From the NCBI RefSeq assembly GCF_900170035.1, contig NZ_LT828552.1, positions 23,642 to 87,641 of the forward strand: a DNA stretch of 64,000 bases, read 5' to 3'. Positions 44,151-52,521 of the stretch are shown piece after piece. The number at the start of each line of letters is the position of its first letter. Position 1 is the stretch's first letter. Origin of the DNA: Desulfamplus magnetovallimortis (GTDB lineage: Bacteria > Desulfobacterota > Desulfobacteria > Desulfobacterales > Desulfobacteraceae). The notes below the pieces were generated by a model, which ran no database searches, was not told the origin of the DNA, and worked only from the letters and a program-made list of their open reading frames with translations. The position numbers were made by a program, and so were the translations under genes.

Positions 44151-46247
44151 TTAGATTTTCACCTTTCCACCTGCCTGAAGATTAACATCATCGACAATTT
44201 CAGCATGGGATACCACAAATACCGATGGCAGGGCATGTTCAATTATTTTTCTGAAATGACGTCGTAATACCGGAGAACACATAACCACCGGCTGTATATC
44301 CATGGAGATCTGTTTTTCTACCTCACGGCTGGTTGCCTGGACGATCTTTTCAACTACCTGGGGATCAATTGCAAGATATGAGCCATGCTCGGTATGCTTT
44401 ATGTTTTTTGTCAAAAGCTCCTCAAGAGCCCTGTCAAGTGTAATCACCTGCAATATTCTGTTGGGGAGGATATAAGGTGCAAGCATACCCTTGGCAATCT
44501 TCTGTCTGACATACTCTGTCAAAAGATCAGGATCCTTTCCCATGGGGGCATAATCTGCAAGGGTCTCCACAATTGTAAGCAGATCCCTTATGGATATCCT
44601 CTCCCTGAGCAGATTCTGAAGGACTTTCTGGACAGTACCAAGTGAAAGCATATTGGGAACAAGCTCCTCAACAGCCTTAGGGGTTGATTTTGCAAGATTG
44701 TCCAAAAGATGCTGCACCTCCTGGCGCCCCAGAAGATCATATGCATTCTTGCGAATAATTTCAGTTAAATGCGTTGCCACAACAGTTGAGTTATCCACCA
44801 CTGTAAAGCCTGCAAATTTGGCTTCATCTTCCTTTTCCACAGGAATCCAGAGTGCAGGAAGTTTGAATGCAGGTTCAGTTGTGGGAATTCCGTCAAAATC
44901 CCCTGCTGTGCCACCGGGATCCATTGCCAGAAGGTGATTTACCATAAGCTCTGCACCAGCTGCCTCAACGCCTTTTATAAGCACACGATACTGGGCAGGA
45001 GTAAGCTGAAGATTGTCCCTGATATGAATAGGAGGTATTATTATACCCATCTCGGTTGCAAACTGACGCCTGATTGCCCTGATCCTTCCAAGAAGCATTC
45101 CATCCTGCTGCTTGTCAACAAGTGGTATCAATCCATAACCCACTTCAAGCTCAACTGTATCTACATTAAGAAGGTGATCGACCTCCTCCGGCGCTCCTGA
45201 TCCTTCTGAGTCTTCGGATGCACCTTCACCTGATTCAGCATCTTCATCCTCTTCAGAAGCAGGCTTTCTTAAAAAATACCATGCGCCAGTTGCCAAAATC
45301 ACACCAAGCCCCATAAAAGGGATTGAAGGAAGGCCGGGCACAAGGCCCAAGATAAAAATTACACCGGCTCCAATATAGATAGGAGTTGTACTTGAAAGCA
45401 GGTGAGATGCAAATTCCTGTCCCATTCGGTTTTCAGAACCGGAGCGTGAAACAAGAATACCGGCTGCCGTTGAAATAATCAATGCCGGAATCTGGGATAC
45501 AAGGCCGTCTCCAACAGTTAACAGTGTATAATTCGACAATGCTTCAGCCATAGGCATTCCCTGCTGTACAACCCCTATGATAAAGCCGCCGCCAATATTA
45601 ATTAAGGTAATGATAATACCAGCAACAGCATCTCCCTTTACAAACTTGCTTGCACCATCCATTGCACCATGAAATTCTGCCTCCTGGGCAATGGACTTTC
45701 TTCTCTCTTTGGCTTCATCTTCATCAATCATGCCGGCATTGAGATCAGCATCAATTGCCATCTGCTTTCCAGGCATTGCATCAAGTGTAAAACGGGCTGC
45801 AACCTCTGCAATACGACCGGAACCCTTGGTGATAACCATGAAGTTAATCAGTACCAAAATGATAAAGATAACCATTCCAACAACATAGTTTCCTCCAACA
45901 ACAAAATTTCCAAACGACATGATAATTGAACCGGCAGCAAGGGGACCTTCACTGCCGTGGAGCAAGATTAAACGGGTTGAACCAACATTAAGGGCCAGAC
46001 GAAACAGTGTAAGCACAAGAAGCATGGAAGGAAAAATAAAAAAATCAAGGGGACTCCTTGTGTACATGGTTGTTATAAGGACAATAACAGCCAGTGTAAT
46101 ATTAAGCGCCAGAAAAAAATCAAGCAGGATAGGATGCAAAGGCAAAATCATGGCCATCAGAATACCGATCATGGCCACGATCATTCCAATATCTGAAGCC
46201 TCTTTTTTCAGGCCGGCTAATATACCTGTATTCTCTTCTGCAGCCAT
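44151..46247 (-). CDS. flhA: Flagellar export gate protein FlhA
   Basis: Largest export-gate component. The eight N-terminal membrane segments (about 20-330) include the FHIPEP-family blocks MYTRSPLDFFIFPSMLLVLTLFRLALNVGSTRLIL and RFTLDAMPGKQMAIDADLNAG (residues about 165-185). An acidic linker (DEDAESGEGASEDSEGSG, about 335-360) leads into the cytoplasmic nonamer-forming domain (360-698). 698 residues, normal. Followed directly by flhF. Confidence 0.97.
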   Translation of the reverse strand: MAAEENTGILAGLKKEASDIGMIVAMIGILMAMILPLHPILLDFFLALNITLAVIVLITTMYTRSPLDFFIFPSMLLVLTLFRLALNVGSTRLILLHGSEGPLAAGSIIMSFGNFVVGGNYVVGMVIFIILVLINFMVITKGSGRIAEVAARFTLDAMPGKQMAIDADLNAGMIDEDEAKERRKSIAQEAEFHGAMDGASKFVKGDAVAGIIITLINIGGGFIIGVVQQGMPMAEALSNYTLLTVGDGLVSQIPALIISTAAGILVSRSGSENRMGQEFASHLLSSTTPIYIGAGVIFILGLVPGLPSIPFMGLGVILATGAWYFLRKPASEEDEDAESGEGASEDSEGSGAPEEVDHLLNVDTVELEVGYGLIPLVDKQQDGMLLGRIRAIRRQFATEMGIIIPPIHIRDNLQLTPAQYRVLIKGVEAAGAELMVNHLLAMDPGGTAGDFDGIPTTEPAFKLPALWIPVEKEDEAKFAGFTVVDNSTVVATHLTEIIRKNAYDLLGRQEVQHLLDNLAKSTPKAVEELVPNMLSLGTVQKVLQNLLRERISIRDLLTIVETLADYAPMGKDPDLLTEYVRQKIAKGMLAPYILPNRILQVITLDRALEELLTKNIKHTEHGSYLAIDPQVVEKIVQATSREVEKQISMDIQPVVMCSPVLRRHFRKIIEHALPSVFVVSHAEIVDDVNLQAGGKVKI

Positions 46248-46322
46248 TTCACACCATATTCCTGATATTGTTTGTTATTTAGGAATAAGCTTTAAATAAC
46301 TTGCCCATTTACCCCAGCCCCC

Positions 46323-46423
46323 CAATGCTGTTGCCTTAAGTATTAAAAGGCAAGAGAGATACTGAAATCATTGAAGATTCCAATCTCATCTGAGTTCGGT
46401 AGTGGCTTAAGTCAACAGCATTG
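46323..46423. repeat. Palindromic element upstream of flhA
   Basis: CAATGCTGTTGCCTTAAG (46323-46340) and CTTAAGTCAACAGCATTG (46406-46423) are an 18-bp inverted repeat with one mismatch around 65 bases of AT-rich DNA. A separate hairpin, CCCCTCTCC / GGAGAGGGG (46431-46454), follows. They fill part of the 503-base gap between flhB and flhA together with R1 copy 4. Confidence 0.7.
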
Positions 46424-46474
46424 CCCCAGCCCCCTCTCCATGGCTGGAGAGGGGAGATAGGGAAAGTTATTTCC

Positions 46475-46647
46475 TCAAAATCGACACCTTATTGCTTTTT
46501 GAGCAGTTATTGAATTTGTCTGAATCAGGATAACCAGGATGAAAAGGATGCTCAGGATAAATAATCCTGCCTTATCTTGTTAATCTTGGACATCCTGATT
46601 CAGACAATGTTGACAAGGCTCAAAAGATCATAGGTGTCGGCTTTGAG
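46475..46647. mobile_element. R1 MITE-like element, copy 4
   Basis: Ends TCAAAATCGACACC and GGTGTCGGCTTTGAG. Flanks TATTTCC (46468-46474) and TATTTCG (46648-46654) form a six-base target duplication. Inner arms TGTCTGAATCAGGAT / ATCCTGATTCAGACA are intact. It lies between flhB and flhA and may act as a transcription barrier or hairpin between them. Confidence 0.8.
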
Positions 46648-46749
46648 TATTTCGGACTCGTTCCTTAGCAATTTCAAAAAGTTACATTTAAATAATAAAA
46701 TTTCTCAACATCATTTGACACCAGTGTCAAACATTTGACGATAATAAAA

Positions 46750-47820
46750 CTACATCTTTTTACCCTTTAATTTGTAAACATAAGCCAGAAGTTCTGCAAC
46801 TGCCTGAAAGAGCTCTTCAGGAACACTTTGCCCCACATCCACCATACTATACAAATTTCGGGCCAGTTCTTTATCCTCAACCAGAGGTACCCCTGACTCA
46901 TCTGCAATTCGCCGGATATTGGCAGCAACAGCACCGGAGCCCTTTGCAACCACAGTTGGAGCATCCATAACTTTTCCATCATATTTAACAGCAACTGCCA
47001 GGCGAGTCGGGTTTGTTACAACCACATCTGCCTCCGGAACCTCCGCCATCATTCTCTGTCGTGCCGCCTCCATCTGAATCTGACGAATTCTTGACTTTAC
47101 CTTGGGATCTCCTTCTGTCTGCTTATGTTCATCTTTGACCTCCTGTTTAGTCATTTTCTGATCTTCTGCAAACTTCCACTTCTGATATGCATAATCAAGA
47201 ATTGCAAGAAGAGCCATAACGAGAAGAACTCTTATGGCTATTTTATAAGCTATTTTCATGATATACAAAAGAATAAATGCAACATCATGATCATAGAGAA
47301 GCAGTATATTGACAATCTCTCCCCTGATTACAAAATAGGAAACAGAAAAAATAATGACAAGCTTAAAAACACTCTTTAAAAGCTCCATAACAGATGAAAG
47401 GGAGAATTTCCCCATCAATCCGGAAACCGGATTTAGTTTTGAAAACTTAAATTGAAGCACTGACCATGAAATATGAAAACCAACTTGAGCCACAGATGAA
47501 AGAAATGCAGCGAGAAAGACAAAAGCAAAAACAGGGAAAAGTATTAAAAAAAGCATTTCAGCATAATGAAACAGAAGATGAATAACCTCTGTGTCTGTAA
47601 AAACAGGAACCTTGTCAAATCTAAAACTGTCATCGAGAATTGCAAGTGATTTTTTATATATTCCAGGAGCAAAAAAATAAAGAGCCACAACTCCTGCAAG
47701 AAGAACAGACACAGAAATAGCTTCCATGCTCTTTGCCACCTGTCCTTGATCCCGGGCCTTTGAAAGTTTTTTCCCCGACGCATCTTCGGTTTTCTCGCCA
47801 CCAGACGGATCTTCAGCCAT
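46750..47820 (-). CDS. flhB: Flagellar export protein FlhB, with NPTR instead of NPTH
   Basis: Export-switch protein. The N-terminus EKTEDASGKKLSKARDQGQVAKSMEAISVSVLL and four membrane segments (about 35-215) are canonical. The cytoplasmic tail holds ADVVVTNPTRLAVAVKYDG, so the autocleavage motif is NPTR rather than NPTH. The N-P cleavage residues remain; the conserved His is Arg. 356 residues. A separate FlhB-tail homologue is encoded at 29216-29488. FlhB starts one base after the fliR stop region. Confidence 0.95.
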   Translation of the reverse strand: MAEDPSGGEKTEDASGKKLSKARDQGQVAKSMEAISVSVLLAGVVALYFFAPGIYKKSLAILDDSFRFDKVPVFTDTEVIHLLFHYAEMLFLILFPVFAFVFLAAFLSSVAQVGFHISWSVLQFKFSKLNPVSGLMGKFSLSSVMELLKSVFKLVIIFSVSYFVIRGEIVNILLLYDHDVAFILLYIMKIAYKIAIRVLLVMALLAILDYAYQKWKFAEDQKMTKQEVKDEHKQTEGDPKVKSRIRQIQMEAARQRMMAEVPEADVVVTNPTRLAVAVKYDGKVMDAPTVVAKGSGAVAANIRRIADESGVPLVEDKELARNLYSMVDVGQSVPEELFQAVAELLAYVYKLKGKKM

Positions 47821-47821
47821 A

Positions 47822-48610
47822 TTATCCTCCTCCTGCCCAGAAAAGAAGTGAAAGAAGCAGTGATTTCAGACCGTATATATATTCCCGAGTAATAATTTTA
47901 ATTGTTTCAAGGGCTAAACCAAAAAGAAGAAGACCCACAAAAATTTTCATGGGGAACGCCACGATCATTATATTCATCTGTGGGGCAAACTTACCTATCA
48001 AACCAAAAGAAACACTTGTAAAAAACAAAGAGGCAATAATGGGAGCTCCAATTTTAATTCCAAGTATAAAAACCTGGCTGCCTTGATTTAAAAGAGTATC
48101 AAGAAGTGGCCTTTGCAACATAAATGTCCCGGGTGGCACCAGTTCAAAACTCTCTATAACTGAAATAAGCAGAATATAATGTCCGTTAAAAAGCAGAAAG
48201 ACAAGAAGGCAGACCCAATATGCAATCTGCTCCATAATAGAGACATTGGCACCTGATTGGGGATCAACAACATTTATCATTGAAAAACCCATCTGAAAAC
48301 CTATAACCTGCCCTGAAAGCTGTACTGCGGCCAGAAATAGCCTGATACAGGTACCGAGCATCAAGCCAATCATTATTTCAAAGAAAATAAGAATACCGGT
48401 TTCAATAACAGTGTCCGGAAATATGGAAGGCTCAACTGGAACAACCGAATATAACAGAAGGGAAAGTACCATGGCAAGTGCTGCCTTTACCATGTTGGGT
48501 AGTGTTCGGGCACCAAATATTGGCAGCATAAAAAGAACCACACTGAATCTTGCAAGAACAAGCAGAAAAACCTTAAATTCCTCGACATTATACAGGTTCA
48601 GTATGGGCAT
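47822..48610 (-). CDS. fliR: Flagellar export gate protein FliR
   Basis: Membrane export-gate subunit with about six hydrophobic segments: LARFSVVLFMLPIFGARTLPNMVKAALAMVLSLLLYS, FFEIMIGLMLGTCIRLFLAAVQLSGQVIGFQMGFS and VDPQSGANVSIMEQIAYW are family blocks. 262 residues. It lies 4 bases after fliQ and just before flhB. Confidence 0.96.
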   Translation of the reverse strand: MPILNLYNVEEFKVFLLVLARFSVVLFMLPIFGARTLPNMVKAALAMVLSLLLYSVVPVEPSIFPDTVIETGILIFFEIMIGLMLGTCIRLFLAAVQLSGQVIGFQMGFSMINVVDPQSGANVSIMEQIAYWVCLLVFLLFNGHYILLISVIESFELVPPGTFMLQRPLLDTLLNQGSQVFILGIKIGAPIIASLFFTSVSFGLIGKFAPQMNIMIVAFPMKIFVGLLLFGLALETIKIITREYIYGLKSLLLSLLFWAGGG

Positions 48611-48614
48611 TTAA

Positions 48615-48884
48615 CTATCTGATATATAGGGGAAGATTTTCTATTGTCTGTCTTGTGAAGGATATAAGCTGATCCATCATCCATGGCGCAAAAAAGAGAA
48701 GCCCCAGAAAAACAGCTATAATTTTGGGTACAAATGATAACGTCATCTCCTGAATGGAGGTAACAGCCTGAAAAATACTTACTGCAAGGCCAACAACAAG
48801 CCCCAGACCCAGCATGGGCATTGATACTGAAATTGTCATAACAACAGCCTGTTTTACAAATTCTATAACAAATTCAGGTGTCAT
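48615..48884 (-). CDS. fliQ: Flagellar export gate protein FliQ
   Basis: 89 residues, two membrane helices. MTPEFVIEFVKQAVVMTISVSMPMLGLGLVVGLAVSIFQAVTSIQEMTLSFVPKI is the conserved family segment. Ten bases after fliP and four before fliR. Confidence 0.96.
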   Translation of the reverse strand: MTPEFVIEFVKQAVVMTISVSMPMLGLGLVVGLAVSIFQAVTSIQEMTLSFVPKIIAVFLGLLFFAPWMMDQLISFTRQTIENLPLYIR

Positions 48885-48894
48885 TTATCTCCTC

Positions 48895-49680
48895 TTATAT
48901 CCCAAAGGTTTTCATCATGGAGCTTGTAATGAGGTGCCAGCCATCCACAAGGACAAAAAGCATCAATTTGAATGGAAGCGATATCATAACAGGTGGCAGC
49001 ATCATCATTCCCATGGCAAGAAGCACAGAAGCAACAACCATATCCAGAACAATAAAGGGGACATATATCAAAAAACCTATGATAAAAGCAGTTTTAAGCT
49101 CGCTTATCACATAGGCGGGAATAAGAATAAGCAAAGAGACATCATCCCTTGAATTTGGCTTTGCAACAGAAGCACCTTTTACAAAAAGTGCAATATCAGC
49201 CTCTCTTGTATTTAAAAGAAGATAATTGCGTATGGGAATTTCAGTTGCGGCAAAAGCCTCCTGGTATGTAATTCTATTTTCAAGATATGGGTTAAGGGCA
49301 TTATCGTAAATCTCCTGTCCCACAGGTTTCATTATATAAAATGTCATGAAAAGGGCAAGGCCAACCACAACCTGGTTGGGCGGTGTGGATTGTGTGCCAA
49401 TGGCTTGTCTCAAAAAACCAAAAACAACAACAAGCCTTGTAAATGGAGTCATCAGAATCAAAATTGATGGAGCCAGTGCAAGAATTGTCAAAAGCGCTAT
49501 AATTTCAAGAACAACCGCAACATCCTGGGGTGTGGTGGCAGGTTCAATGCCAAGCTTCAGGGAGGGAATCGGGAATGTGACAGCTTCTGCGACATCAGGA
49601 GAAAAAACAAAGATGGTAAGGGAGATAATAAAAAACGATAAAACACAAAAAAAAATTACTGAAAAATGTCTATTCCTCAT
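48895..49680 (-). CDS. fliP: Flagellar export gate protein FliP
   Basis: 261 residues with a signal peptide (FFCVLSFFIISLTIFVFSPDVAEA). Core: VLEIIALLTILALAPSILILMTPFTRLVVVFGFLRQAIGTQSTPPNQVVVGLALFMTFYIM, then SELKTAFIIGFLIYVPFIVLDMVVASVLLAMGMMMLPP. Its start overlaps the end of fliO by 11 bases. Confidence 0.97.
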   Translation of the reverse strand: MRNRHFSVIFFCVLSFFIISLTIFVFSPDVAEAVTFPIPSLKLGIEPATTPQDVAVVLEIIALLTILALAPSILILMTPFTRLVVVFGFLRQAIGTQSTPPNQVVVGLALFMTFYIMKPVGQEIYDNALNPYLENRITYQEAFAATEIPIRNYLLLNTREADIALFVKGASVAKPNSRDDVSLLILIPAYVISELKTAFIIGFLIYVPFIVLDMVVASVLLAMGMMMLPPVMISLPFKLMLFVLVDGWHLITSSMMKTFGI

Positions 49681-50056
49681 GGTATTTTTCTCCAGATGCA
49701 GAGTCTTTCAAAAGACTGAATTTTCCGGATAAAGAAGGTTCTGTGGAAGAGTGAGGCTCAGAATTCCGGCAGATATTATTGCCATCGCCACTTTCAATTA
49801 CCCCAAGGGAATTAATGCTCTGGGCAGTCACTCCTATCAGCATCTTCTTATCCATCACATCAACAAGCACAATCTTTTCCTTTGGTGAAAAATGATGCAC
49901 CGCCAAAACTTTAATCATCTCATATTCTGACTTTACTGTTGCAAAAGAAGAGAATCGCTTTAAGAGATACAAAAAAAGAAGCAGCAGAGCAATAACAAAT
50001 ATCAGTACACTTGCTGTTCTTAAAAATGCCCCCCAAATATCTGTTGTGTTTTCCAT
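49670..50056 (-). CDS. fliO: Flagellar protein FliO
   Basis: 128 residues, one N-terminal membrane segment (FLRTASVLIFVIALLLLFLYLLKRFS), followed by EMIKVLAVHHFSPKEKIVLVDVMDKKMLIGVTAQSINSLGVIE, a typical FliO beta region. FliO assists FliP assembly. The start overlaps the fliN stop by one base, and the end overlaps fliP. The C-terminal 45 residues are disordered. Confidence 0.93.
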   Translation of the reverse strand: MENTTDIWGAFLRTASVLIFVIALLLLFLYLLKRFSSFATVKSEYEMIKVLAVHHFSPKEKIVLVDVMDKKMLIGVTAQSINSLGVIESGDGNNICRNSEPHSSTEPSLSGKFSLLKDSASGEKYHEE

Positions 50057-50394
50057 CAGTTGGTTAAACTTTTTACCCTGTCCATTGGTGTAATGATATC
50101 TGTAAGACGAACACCGAATTTTTCATTAACCACAACAACCTCACCCCTGGCAATCAGCTTCCGGTTTATGTAAACTTCCAGAGGCTCACCAGCCAGCTTG
50201 TTCAACTCCACAATGGATCCCTGGCTTAACTGCAGCAGGTCATTGACAAGCATTCTTGTCTTTCCAAGCTCCACAGAGAGTTCAAGAGGGATATCAAGAA
50301 TAAAAGATAGCTCCCGCTCACCTGACTCCTCTCCATGCTCAGTTGCCTGAGCATCCATGGTACCACCATTTTGTTTATTGTTGTTATCGCTCAT
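50056..50394 (-). CDS. fliN: C-ring protein FliN
   Basis: 112 residues. The SpoA domain is clear: LDIPLELSVELGKTRMLVNDLLQLSQGSIVELNKLAGEPLEVYINRKLIARGEVVVVNEKFGVRLTDII. The N-terminal 25 residues are Asn/Gln/Glu-rich. It lacks the SQDDID motif present in FliM. Between fliM and fliO. Confidence 0.97.
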   Translation of the reverse strand: MSDNNNKQNGGTMDAQATEHGEESGERELSFILDIPLELSVELGKTRMLVNDLLQLSQGSIVELNKLAGEPLEVYINRKLIARGEVVVVNEKFGVRLTDIITPMDRVKSLTN

Positions 50395-50421
50395 GTTTTA
50401 TCCTTAACCATCAACATTAAT

Positions 50422-51402
50422 CTACTTAAGAGCAAGTTTTTCTTCAACTCTGAATGCCTGAAACCCTCGTCTTACACCGGCATATCCTTTTACTTTAGGA
50501 AGATCTCCCACAAATCCTGTAAGCATGTCTGTTGCATCATGATCAAGCTGAATTATATCTCCTTTTTGCATAAGCCAGAGGCGCTCACCGGTAATTTCTG
50601 TTATCCCAAGCTGAATTCTCAACTCTATTGTCGAGTCCAGAATAACAGACTCCAGCATCCTTCGCCAGGCAATATCAGTTTCCTCAATTTCAGCCTGAAA
50701 TCCCGATGCCAGCTTGTAACGTAAAGGTTCTATCATGGAATAGGGAAGACAGACAATCAGATTTCCTGCATCCTGCTCAAGCTCTATTTCAAAACGTGTC
50801 ACAATTACAAGGTCTGTTGGTAGAACAATGGCTGCAAACTGCGGGTTCATTTCCGAACGAACAAGGGCTGTTTTCACAGCCTCAATGGGTCCCCATGCAG
50901 TTTCAATATTTTTAAGGCATGCCACCACAACCTTTTTGGTGACAACCTCTTCAATGGCAGTAAATTCCCTGCCTTCAACTCTTGCCCGTCCTGTACCTTC
51001 ACCACCAAAAAAAGTGTCTATCAGATTATAGACAAGCTGGCTTTCAAGGATAACAAGACTTAAGCCTCTTAATGGCTCCATCCTGAAAACATGAAGACTT
51101 GTGGGAACAGGAAGACTTCTTACAAACTCTGAAAATTTCAGTGTATCAAGGGGATTGGCACTTACATCTACATTGGTCTGAAGAAGGGTTGACATACTGG
51201 TTCTAAGTTCCCTTGCAAGCCTTTCATTAATTACATCAAAGGTGGGCATCCTTGCCCTTACAACTTTATCCTGGCTGGTGAAGTCATAGGTTGCAACACC
51301 CTCTGGTTCAACATCCTCAACATCTTTTTCTGTTTCAACTTCGCCGGCATCAAGGCCAGCGAGCAGACTGTCAACTTCATCCTGGGAAAGAATTTCGCTC
51401 AT
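50422..51402 (-). CDS. fliM: C-ring switch protein FliM
   Basis: 326 residues. The N-terminal motif EILSQDEVDSLLAG (residues 3-16) is the CheY-P binding element. The middle domain starts MPTFDVINERLARELRTSMS and includes SLHVFRMEPLRGLSLVILESQLVYNLIDTFFGG, and the SpoA domain ends in VKGYAGVRRGFQAFRVEEKL. Normal size and content. The N-terminal motif is the one multiplied in the protein at 38877-40835. Confidence 0.97.
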   Translation of the reverse strand: MSEILSQDEVDSLLAGLDAGEVETEKDVEDVEPEGVATYDFTSQDKVVRARMPTFDVINERLARELRTSMSTLLQTNVDVSANPLDTLKFSEFVRSLPVPTSLHVFRMEPLRGLSLVILESQLVYNLIDTFFGGEGTGRARVEGREFTAIEEVVTKKVVVACLKNIETAWGPIEAVKTALVRSEMNPQFAAIVLPTDLVIVTRFEIELEQDAGNLIVCLPYSMIEPLRYKLASGFQAEIEETDIAWRRMLESVILDSTIELRIQLGITEITGERLWLMQKGDIIQLDHDATDMLTGFVGDLPKVKGYAGVRRGFQAFRVEEKLALK

Positions 51403-51412
51403 AGCTTAAGTC

Positions 51413-52036
51413 TCAATGCAATATTAATTCCGTAAAAAAAACATTTTTAACCATTTTACCTGGCAATGCACCATTCAGTGCTTTAATAATGTTATATTTC
51501 AAACGGATTTTTCCATCTGGATTTCTAAGTACAAACCATGTCATCTTCTCAACTTCAGATTGAACTGTCGTTTGAATAAGCTCCATATTTGATTCAAAAG
51601 AGTCTCTCAACTCCGGTTTGGCAAGCTCAACAGAAATTTTAAAGGTAATATGATTCATATTACCACTCTCCTGTATAGCAATCTCCTCAAAAGCAGGAAG
51701 ATCAACAACATCCGGGAAATCAGGTTCCGGTGGAGGCAATGCTTCTCCATCCTGATTTTCAGGAGCTTCTGCTTCAGCAGACTGGCTGGCTATATCTCCA
51801 TCCTCGGGTGGAGATTTTTTCAGAAAGAAGAACCATCCAGCAAAAGCGCCACCGCCAACAACCAGTATTATAACCAGCATAATAATTATGAATTTAAGGC
51901 TCAAAATCTTTTTTAAAAAGGGCTTTTTTTCAACTTCCGAGCCTTCACCTGAAGAGGATTCCTCCCCTGCAGAAGGGGGAGTTTTCTTCTCTTCTTTATT
52001 ATCAGAATCTTTTTTCTTGTCCTTTTTTTTAAACAC
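51413..52036 (-). CDS. fliL: Flagellar basal-body protein FliL
   Basis: 207 residues. A Lys/Glu-rich cytoplasmic N-terminus, one membrane segment (LKFIIIMLVIILVVGGGAFAGWFFFL), an acidic linker, then the FliL domain (NMNHITFKISVELAKPELRDSFESNMELIQTTVQSEVEKMTWFVLRNPDGKIRLKYNIIKALN). FliL binds the stator ring. The GTG at 52036 is preferred (TTTGGAGATTTTT before it) over a TTG at 52048. First gene of the fliL-M-N-O-P-Q-R-flhB operon. Confidence 0.92.
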   Translation of the reverse strand: MFKKKDKKKDSDNKEEKKTPPSAGEESSSGEGSEVEKKPFLKKILSLKFIIIMLVIILVVGGGAFAGWFFFLKKSPPEDGDIASQSAEAEAPENQDGEALPPPEPDFPDVVDLPAFEEIAIQESGNMNHITFKISVELAKPELRDSFESNMELIQTTVQSEVEKMTWFVLRNPDGKIRLKYNIIKALNGALPGKMVKNVFFTELILH

Positions 52037-52123
52037 AAAAATCTCCAAACTACCTGTAGTTGTCCATAAGTGTCGATTTTTAGTATATCAAAAAAAATGG
52101 CTCAGTGTAAAATAAATTCAACA

Positions 52124-52166
52124 AACAAAAAGAGCCTTCTGCACCTGCAAGGGTGAACAGAAGGCT
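52124..52166 (-). terminator. Rho-independent terminator between flgE and fliL
   Basis: Minus-strand AGCCTTCTG and CAGAAGGCT with a 16-base loop, followed by CTTTTTGTTTGT. It ends the flgD-flgE transcript before the fliL operon. Confidence 0.85.
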
Positions 52167-52219
52167 AAAAACACTGTACTGTATTGCTAAAACTTAAGTA
52201 ATGGGGTTTAATTAACTTC

Positions 52220-52383
52220 TCAAAATCCACATATTATTGTTTTTTCAGAAGTTCTTGCATTTGTCTGAATCAGGATAACCAGGATGGATAGGATGTTCAG
52301 GATATATAATCCTGCCCTATCCTGGGAATCCTGATTCAGACAGTGTTGATAAGGCTCAAAAGGTCATATGTGTCGATTTTGAG
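52220..52383. mobile_element. R1 MITE-like element, copy 5
   Basis: Ends TCAAAATCCACA and TGTGTCGATTTTGAG, inner pair TGTCTGAATCAGGAT / ATCCTGATTCAGACA. Flanks TAACTTC (52213-52219) and TAACTTA (52384-52390): a six-base target duplication. It lies in the 485-base gap between flgE and fliL. A GC-rich, imperfect hairpin (CTCCCCCTC ... GAGGGGGCTC near 52398-52430) follows. Confidence 0.8.
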
Positions 52384-52521
52384 TAACTTACCCAAACTCC
52401 CCCTCACCATTCATGGAGAGGGGGCTCTGGAGAGTGAGGTAAGCGGGTCAGTTATTTAATACCAGTTCCTTAACTTTTCCAAGAAAGGAGACAGCACCAG
52501 AATAATCTGAAAATATTAAGA

